The position numbers and the translations under genes were made by a program. A stretch of 64,000 bases of DNA from Sphingomonas immobilis (GTDB lineage: Bacteria > Pseudomonadota > Alphaproteobacteria > Sphingomonadales > Sphingomonadaceae): contig NZ_JAUQSZ010000005.1 in assembly GCF_030580995.1 (NCBI RefSeq), positions 124,001 to 188,000 of the forward strand, given 5' to 3'. How positions within the stretch are numbered: the stretch's first letter is position 1; every line of letters starts with the position of its first letter. The notes under the pieces were generated by a model. That model made no database searches. It was not told the DNA's origin and saw nothing but the letters and a program-made list of their open reading frames with translations. Of this stretch, positions 59,591-64,000 are shown piece by piece.

Positions 59591-60663
59591 TGACGACGCA
59601 AGATATCGACCGCGGCTGGCTCGCCGAGGCGATCCGCAAGATCGAGGCGGATTACAATCGCTCCGCCGACACGCACCTTATCCGGCTCGATCTGCCGAAA
59701 TATCCCGGCATCACTTTGTACCTGAAGGACGAGAGTTCGCACCCGACCGGCAGCCTCAAGCACCGGCTCGCGCGGTCGCTGTTCCTCTATGCGCTGTGCA
59801 ACGCATGGATCGGGCCGGACACGTGCATCATCGAAGCGTCGTCGGGATCGACCGCAGTGTCGGAAGCCTATTTCGCGCGGATGCTGGGCCTGCGCTTCAT
59901 CGCCGTGGTGCCGGAGACGACGGCGGTGCCAAAGCTCGATGCGATCCGTTTCCACGGTGGCGAGATCCATACGGTCGCCGATCCGCGCACCGTCTACGCC
60001 GTCTGCCAGCGGCTCGCGATCGAGACCGGCGGCCATTATCTCGACCAGTTCACCTATGCCGAGCGCGCGACGGACTGGCGCGGCAACAACAATATCGCCG
60101 AGAGCATCTTCGCGCAGATGGCGCAGGAAAAGCATCCGGTGCCGAGCTGGATCGTGTGCGGGGCCGGCACGGGCGGAACGTCGGCGACGATCGGCCGCTT
60201 CATCCGCTATCAACGCCACGCGACCCGGCTCTGCGTCGCCGATCCTGTACACTCCGTATTCCATCGCCATTTCGCCGACCGTGCGGTTACGGCGATACCG
60301 GAAGGCTGTGCCTCCAAGATCGAGGGGATCGGCCGTCCGCGAGTCGAAGCGAGCTTCATGCCCGCCATCATCGAACGGATGATCGCGGTGGAGGATGCCG
60401 ACAGCGTCGGTGCGATGCGCGCGCTGTCGCTGGCGATCGGGCGGCGCGTCGGGGGATCGACCGGCACGAACCTGTGGGCCTGCGCACGGATCGTCGAGGA
60501 AATGGCTCGCGCCGGCACCGAGGGCAGCATCGTCACCCTGTTGTGCGACGGCGGCGATCGTTACCGCGACACCTATTACGACGATGCCTGGCTCGCGGAG
60601 CACGGCATCGCCTGGCAGGCCGCGGGCGAGCGGATGCGCGCGCTGCTGCTGGAACGCCCCTGA
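59587..60663 (+). CDS. PLP-dependent cysteine synthase-family enzyme (cysteine desulfhydrase-like)
   Basis: A 358-residue fold-type II PLP enzyme. The PLP lysine is in [14 protein letters not shown] (K58); the [16 protein letters not shown] phosphate/substrate loop, [14 protein letters not shown] phosphate cradle and GSTGTNLW C-terminal segment are present. The group includes CysK-like enzymes and L-cysteine desulfhydrases (Cds1 type) that release sulfide; the exact reaction is not decided. Coupled by overlap to the DUF1289 gene and 7 bp from the convergent GST gene. Confidence 0.88.
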   Translation: MMTTQDIDRGWLAEAIRKIEADYNRSADTHLIRLDLPKYPGITLYLKDESSHPTGSLKHRLARSLFLYALCNAWIGPDTCIIEASSGSTAVSEAYFARMLGLRFIAVVPETTAVPKLDAIRFHGGEIHTVADPRTVYAVCQRLAIETGGHYLDQFTYAERATDWRGNNNIAESIFAQMAQEKHPVPSWIVCGAGTGGTSATIGRFIRYQRHATRLCVADPVHSVFHRHFADRAVTAIPEGCASKIEGIGRPRVEASFMPAIIERMIAVEDADSVGAMRALSLAIGRRVGGSTGTNLWACARIVEEMARAGTEGSIVTLLCDGGDRYRDTYYDDAWLAEHGIAWQAAGERMRALLLERP

Positions 60664-60670
60664 CGCGCCC

Positions 60671-61300
60671 TCACTCCGCCGGTGCGAGTTCCTTCGCCGC
60701 CGCCGCATCGATCTCCGCCGCGCGCTTGTAGGCGTCGCGCGAGGTCAGCCGCTCGACATAGGCGGTGGTCGCCGGGCCCGCCTGCAGCATGCCGAAGCGC
60801 ATCATGAAGCCGAGTTCGGAACCAAGATACAGATCCGCCGCGCTGAAACTGCCGGTCACGTACGCGCGTCCTTCCAGCATCTTCTCGACGGCATGGATCG
60901 CCGTCTCGAACGTGCCGTAGCCGACCATGCGCTGCTGCTCGGGCGAGACCTCGACCTTGAGCGCCTTGTTGGTGAAGGCCGCCTCGACCGGCCCGGCTGC
61001 GAAGAACAGCCAGCGGTAATATTCCGCGCGGTCGTTCACCGGCGGCGCGAGCCCGGCTTCGGGGAAGGCATCCGCCAGATACGCGCAGATCGCCGCACAT
61101 TCGGTCACGACCTTGCCGTCATGGACGATGGCGGGCACCTTCCCCATCGGATTGATCGCGAGATACTCCGCGCCCTTCAGCGTCGTCGCATAGTCGAGCA
61201 CCACCGTCTCATACGGCGCGCCGACCTCCTCCAGCATCCAGCGAATGATCTGCCCGCGCGATTGCGGGTTCGTGTAGAATGTCAGCTCGGCCATCGTCAT
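60671..61300 (-). CDS. Glutathione S-transferase family protein
   Basis: A 207-209-residue GST. N-terminal thioredoxin fold LTFYTNPQSRGQIIRWMLEE with the cis-proline NPMGKVPAIVHDG and ECAAICAYLADAFP glutathione segment, then an all-helical domain with AYVTGSFSAADLYLGSEL. The beta-class GST type is usual in these bacteria; substrate unknown. Starts at 61300 or 61294 (both ATG). Confidence 0.93.
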   Translation of the reverse strand: MTMAELTFYTNPQSRGQIIRWMLEEVGAPYETVVLDYATTLKGAEYLAINPMGKVPAIVHDGKVVTECAAICAYLADAFPEAGLAPPVNDRAEYYRWLFFAAGPVEAAFTNKALKVEVSPEQQRMVGYGTFETAIHAVEKMLEGRAYVTGSFSAADLYLGSELGFMMRFGMLQAGPATTAYVERLTSRDAYKRAAEIDAAAAKELAPAE

Positions 61301-61445
61301 CTCCCCAGATAGAACATGAGTGGAACAAATAACGGTCCGCCCGTCAACCCCGTCGCGGCGGTGGGACCGGACGCCGGGGCCGCGCGTTGTCCGCCGAAGC
61401 GGCCCGCGCCTTGATTACCCCCGCGCCACACCCGAGGTTCGTCCG

Positions 61446-62192
61446 ATGTCATCCTATCACGCCACCAACCAAGCGCGCCTGCCCGCTGCGATCGTCGCGG
61501 CGGCGGTCCCGTTGGTGGCATTCTGGATGCTGGCGACATCCCGTACGATCTCCCACCATTACGACCCCGCGCTCACCATGTTCGACGTGGCACCCACCCC
61601 ACCCCCACGACCCGAACCCGTGAAGCAGCACCCGGTCGAGAGCAAGAAGGCGGAGGGCGCGTCCGCCCCGCCCAATCTCCGATCGAAAGCGACCGAGGTG
61701 GTAGCACCACCGCCGGTGATCCTGATGCCGTTGCCCTCCCCCGTCATCGCCGCGCCCCTGCCCGGCCTCGGCGCTCAGGCGAGAGCGGGCGCGGCCGACG
61801 TGGCGGGCCCGGGCAGCGGCGCGGGCGGTGTCGGCAACGGCACGGGCAGCGGCGGATCGGGCAATGGCGAAGGCGCGGGCGGCATCGCGCGCGAGGCCTA
61901 TCAAAAGAGCGGCCGCATCAAGGACTCGGACTTTCCCAAGAGCATCCCACGCGGGTGGCGCGGCACGGTCTATGTCGATTTCACCGTCGAGGCCGACGGC
62001 CGCGCCACCGCCTGCCGCGTCGCGCGTACCAGCGGCAACGGCGAGATCGACGCGACCACCTGCCGCCTGATCGAGGAGCGCTACCGCTACGAACCGGCGC
62101 GCGACCGCGCGGGCAAGAAGATCCGCTCGCGCGTCGAGGGGCAGGACCATACCTGGGTCTCGGCGGGCAACCCGCAGGACGGCGATCGCTGA
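61446..62192 (+). CDS. TonB-family protein
   Basis: A 248-residue protein with an N-terminal anchor (RLPAAIVAAAVPLVAFWMLA), a proline-rich periplasmic spacer (PTPPPRPEPVKQHPVESKKA), a glycine/serine-rich stretch (GSGAGGVGNGTGSGGSGNGE) and a C-terminal TonB domain (PRGWRGTVYVDFTVEADGRA and IEERYRYEPARDRAGKKIRS). It would transduce inner-membrane energy to outer-membrane TonB-dependent receptors. No exbB/exbD nearby. The ATG is at 61446; the in-frame upstream ATG at 61320 is not used. Confidence 0.85.
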   Translation: MSSYHATNQARLPAAIVAAAVPLVAFWMLATSRTISHHYDPALTMFDVAPTPPPRPEPVKQHPVESKKAEGASAPPNLRSKATEVVAPPPVILMPLPSPVIAAPLPGLGAQARAGAADVAGPGSGAGGVGNGTGSGGSGNGEGAGGIAREAYQKSGRIKDSDFPKSIPRGWRGTVYVDFTVEADGRATACRVARTSGNGEIDATTCRLIEERYRYEPARDRAGKKIRSRVEGQDHTWVSAGNPQDGDR

Positions 62193-62283
62193 CAGGCGGC
62201 CATCAGACTGTCATCGACACGGACTATTTGCCTCTTCCGTACAGGCGCTTATCAGGGGCGCAAACGACGACGGGGAGACGGAT

Positions 62284-62715
62284 ATGGCCTATATCGCCGC
62301 GAATTATCTGACCAACGCCAACGCGCCGATGGGCCAGTGGGTCTGCACGCGCTCCTCCTCGCTCGGGCCGTTCGCGGAATATCCGACTAACACCCACAGC
62401 CCCGATTTCTGTGGCCAGTGCGTATCGTTCGTGACGACCGTATGCACGACCATCCCGGTCAGTACGGCGGCGTGGAAGAAGGGCGCGCAGGTCAAGGGCC
62501 TGACGACGATCGTCAAGGGCACGGCGATCGCGACTTTCAATGCGGACGGGCGCTATTCCGGCCATGCGGCGATCTATGACGGGCAGACGACGACGGGTAT
62601 TCAGGTCGTCGATCAATGGGTTACCGGCAGCGGCAGCCCGATCCACTCGCGCACGCTGCGCTTCGGCGCGAAGGGCCTGTCCAACAACGGGGACAATTTC
62701 TATGTCGTCGACTAA
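62284..62715 (+). CDS. BPSL0067-family amidase-like protein (putative T6SS-type effector)
   Basis: A 143-residue protein without signal peptide. The core CGQCVSFV (Cys46), SGHAAIYDG (His94) and VVDQWV (Asp110) fits the catalytic triad of NlpC/P60-type peptidoglycan amidases, and AWKKGAQVKGLTTIVKGTAIATF is the BPSL0067 family segment. Such proteins are T6SS amidase effectors in some bacteria. The next gene overlaps by 14 bp and is a candidate immunity protein. Lack of an export signal fits delivery by secretion into a neighbour's periplasm. Confidence 0.72.
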   Translation: MAYIAANYLTNANAPMGQWVCTRSSSLGPFAEYPTNTHSPDFCGQCVSFVTTVCTTIPVSTAAWKKGAQVKGLTTIVKGTAIATFNADGRYSGHAAIYDGQTTTGIQVVDQWVTGSGSPIHSRTLRFGAKGLSNNGDNFYVVD

Positions 62716-63061
62716 GGCCGCGCTGCTCGCGCCGTTGCTCGTCTGCACCGCTTGCGCGGCGGATGCGAAGGGGCCCGCCCCGCAATGTCCGGCAGTGCTG
62801 CACGGCGCGGCGCTGAAAAGCGTCAGCGTGTTCGACGGGCCGTTCGCGGAGATGGCCGATCTGGTGCCCGACGGCGGCCGCAAGACAAAGGCGGGCCGCG
62901 TGGATACGTGGGATCTCGGCTATGTCTACAAGGCCGGGCGGCACGTGTTCCTGCGCTGCGATTATGGCAAGCCGCAGCCGGTCGAGATCAAGCTGACGGT
63001 GCCGGTCAAGGCCTGCGCGCTGACGCAGGGCGCGAAGGCGAAGTCGCTCAGCTGTAAGTGA
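62702..63061 (+). CDS. STY0301-like putative periplasmic immunity protein
   Basis: A 119-residue protein with a signal peptide (AALLAPLLVCTACAADAKG, likely cut after ACA). The mature part has PQCPAVLHGAALKSVSVFDGPFAEMADLVPDGGR and a C-terminal KACALTQGAKAKSLSC, with paired cysteines, like STY0301-family proteins encoded next to BPSL0067 genes. As the effector acts on peptidoglycan, a periplasmic inhibitor is the expected immunity partner. The ATG at 62702 lies within the effector gene, so expression is coupled. Confidence 0.65.
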   Translation: MSSTKAALLAPLLVCTACAADAKGPAPQCPAVLHGAALKSVSVFDGPFAEMADLVPDGGRKTKAGRVDTWDLGYVYKAGRHVFLRCDYGKPQPVEIKLTVPVKACALTQGAKAKSLSCK

Positions 63062-63062
63062 G

Positions 63063-63169
63063 CTGTTCCCTGGCGAAGGCCGGGGTCCAGTCGGAAGGCA
63101 GCAGTAACTTACGCTGCGCTTTGTTATCAGGACCGGCGTAACTGTACCCCGGCCTTCGCCGGGGAACAG
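63063..63169. repeat. Inverted repeat (24-bp arms)
   Basis: Arms 63063-63086 and 63146-63169 pair over 24 bp with one mismatch around a 59-nt loop, between the immunity gene and trcR. Same ggcgaaggccgggg family as at 22875. May separate the two convergent transcripts. Confidence 0.9.
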
Positions 63170-63174
63170 GTGGC

Positions 63175-63852
63175 TCAGCGCCGGAACAGCGTCTCGGCAG
63201 TCGGCTCGGCGGGAGCGGCTTCGCCGCGCTCGATCGCTTCGGCATCGCGGACCGCCTGGTCGCGCTGAGCACGCAGTTCGGTGATGAGCGCCTCGCGGTC
63301 GCCTTCCAGCCGGGTGTCGACCGGGGCTTCGAGACCGGCAGCCTTTGCCGCCTTCGCCACCGCAGCGTCGAGCTCGCGCTGCGTCGTCAGGCCGAGCGTG
63401 ACCGGATCCTTCGGCGTGATGTTCTGGATGTTCCAGTGGCTGCGGTCGCGGATCGCGGCGATCGTCGTGCGCGTCGTGCCGATCAGGTTGCTGATCGCGC
63501 CGTCGGTGATCTCGGGATGGTTGCGGATGATCCAGGCGATGCCGTCGGGCTTGTCCGACCGCTTCGAAACCGGCGTGTAACGCGGGCCCTTGGTGCGGCG
63601 GACCTGCTCGGGGCCCTTCAGCATCTGCAGCGTGTAATCGGGATCGGCCTGGCCCTTCTCGATCTCCTCCAGCGTGATCTCGTGCGCGCGGACCGGATCG
63701 CGCCCGGTCAGCTTGGTCGCGGCGGTATCGTCGGCGATCGCCTGGATCTCGAGGATGTGCAGGCCGCAGAACTCGGCAATCTGCTCGAAGCTGAGCGAGG
63801 TATTGTCGACGAGCCACGATGCGGTCGCGTGCGGCATGAGCGGCTGGGCCAC
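63175..63852 (-). CDS. trcR: Cell cycle transcriptional regulator TrcR (DUF1013)
   Basis: A 225-residue regulator conserved in alphaproteobacteria. MPHATASWLVDNTSLSFEQI, AEFCGLHILEIQAIADDTAA, the KGPRYTPVSKRSDKPDGIAW and RNHPEITDGAISNLIGTTRT (HTH-like) segments are typical of DUF1013/TrcR. The C-terminal half is helical and acidic, with RAQRDQAVRDAEAIERG. Start is the GTG at 63852 (VAQPLMPHATASW), 7 nt behind AAGGAG; the in-frame ATG at 63837 is possible. Confidence 0.9.
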   Translation of the reverse strand: MAQPLMPHATASWLVDNTSLSFEQIAEFCGLHILEIQAIADDTAATKLTGRDPVRAHEITLEEIEKGQADPDYTLQMLKGPEQVRRTKGPRYTPVSKRSDKPDGIAWIIRNHPEITDGAISNLIGTTRTTIAAIRDRSHWNIQNITPKDPVTLGLTTQRELDAAVAKAAKAAGLEAPVDTRLEGDREALITELRAQRDQAVRDAEAIERGEAAPAEPTAETLFRR

Positions 63853-64000
63853 GGGGAAACTCCTTGAAATAGAAAGGGCCGCCCCTCTCGGAGCGGCCGC
63901 CTGTAATGATCGAGACTTACTGCAAGCCGCGGTGCGGGGCAAGCGGTGGCTTATGGCCCCCTCCCAAAAGACCCTCACCGACTGCGACTAGGTCCGCGCC
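63853..64000. other. Upstream region of trcR at the window edge
   Basis: 148 bp with the AAGGAG SD for trcR, a GC hairpin (ggccgc...gcggcc near 63878-63899) in its leader, and no gene. The neighbour beyond base 64000 is unknown. Confidence 0.6.

Noticed and set aside
57742..60708. A 988-codon antisense frame over the helicase and PLP enzyme genes
   Set aside because: Composition is Arg/Asp/Ala-rich with no domain; the sense strand has complete, recognisable enzymes.
62284..63061. A complete type VI secretion cluster
   Set aside because: Only an effector/immunity-like pair and, 12 kb away, TagH/PpkA are seen; no tube, sheath, baseplate or membrane-complex gene.

Overview
The window is chromosomal DNA of a GC-rich alphaproteobacterium, most likely a sphingomonad (Sphingomonas or a close relative). 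The evidence is gene content: zapA, 6S RNA and 5-formyl-THF cyclo-ligase in the typical alphaproteobacterial order; the cell-cycle regulators CpdR and TrcR (DUF1013); DUF1289 and DUF2842 proteins; a class II DAHP synthase; exosortase-A-associated glycan genes; a SapC-family protein; EcfG-like general-stress promoter motifs; and the long inverted repeats that litter sphingomonad intergenic spaces. No insertion sequence, prophage, integrase or CRISPR array was seen.

Layout. 0-3 kb: glycolytic run gap, MOSC gene, pgk, fba (minus). 3-4.6 kb: small coiled-coil gene, zapA, 6S RNA, fau, DUF2842 gene (plus), then tRNA-Asp. 4.7-12.7 kb: a minus-strand run encoding an exporter-type ABC protein, UbiA, PmbA/TldE, an inositol-monophosphatase-family protein, an ArnT-like glycosyltransferase and an AI-2E-family permease. 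12.8-17.6 kb: PHB depolymerase and a stress group (PPOX-fold protein, MscS channel, topoisomerase IB, DJ-1/PfpI protein) with EcfG-like promoters. 17.6-21.2 kb: two exosortase-A-associated polysaccharide genes with two unknown membrane proteins. 21.4-26.1 kb: cysS with an internal low-GC patch, a 2-hydroxyacid dehydrogenase, a class II DAHP synthase with an in-frame HTH upstream, and tRNA-Glu. 26.2-37.8 kb: NDH-2, then a periplasmic sugar/alcohol-oxidation locus (triheme cytochrome c, GMC flavoprotein, Tat subunit 3), a divergent Tat-exported MRJP/Yellow-VOC fusion, a frameshifted OprB porin, LysR, MFS and tandem-hotdog thioesterase genes. 38-43.3 kb: small hydrolase, class I amidotransferase, EpsC, FAD protein and zinc alcohol dehydrogenase. 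43.3-52.8 kb: signalling block with a double hybrid histidine kinase, a T6SS-type TagH/PpkA pair lacking T6SS structural genes, a LysM lipoprotein and a c-di-GMP phosphodiesterase. 52.9-63.9 kb: tRNA-Val, cpdR, N-formylglutamate amidohydrolase, sapC, FAD oxidoreductase, DEAD-box helicase, PLP enzyme, GST, TonB-like protein, a putative amidase effector/immunity pair (BPSL0067/STY0301 type) and trcR.

How parts fit together. The 27.7-34.6 kb locus looks like an outer-membrane entry plus periplasmic oxidation unit: OprB would admit a sugar, the GMC/subunit-3/cytochrome complex would oxidise it and pass electrons to the respiratory chain, and the MRJP-VOC fusion is an unassigned exported partner. 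The TagH/PpkA pair and the distant amidase/immunity pair are both hallmarks of type VI secretion, but no secretion structural gene is in the window. Most open frames antisense to these genes are GC-rich shadows and were left out. Functions come from recognisable motifs and family resemblance only; no database search was run.
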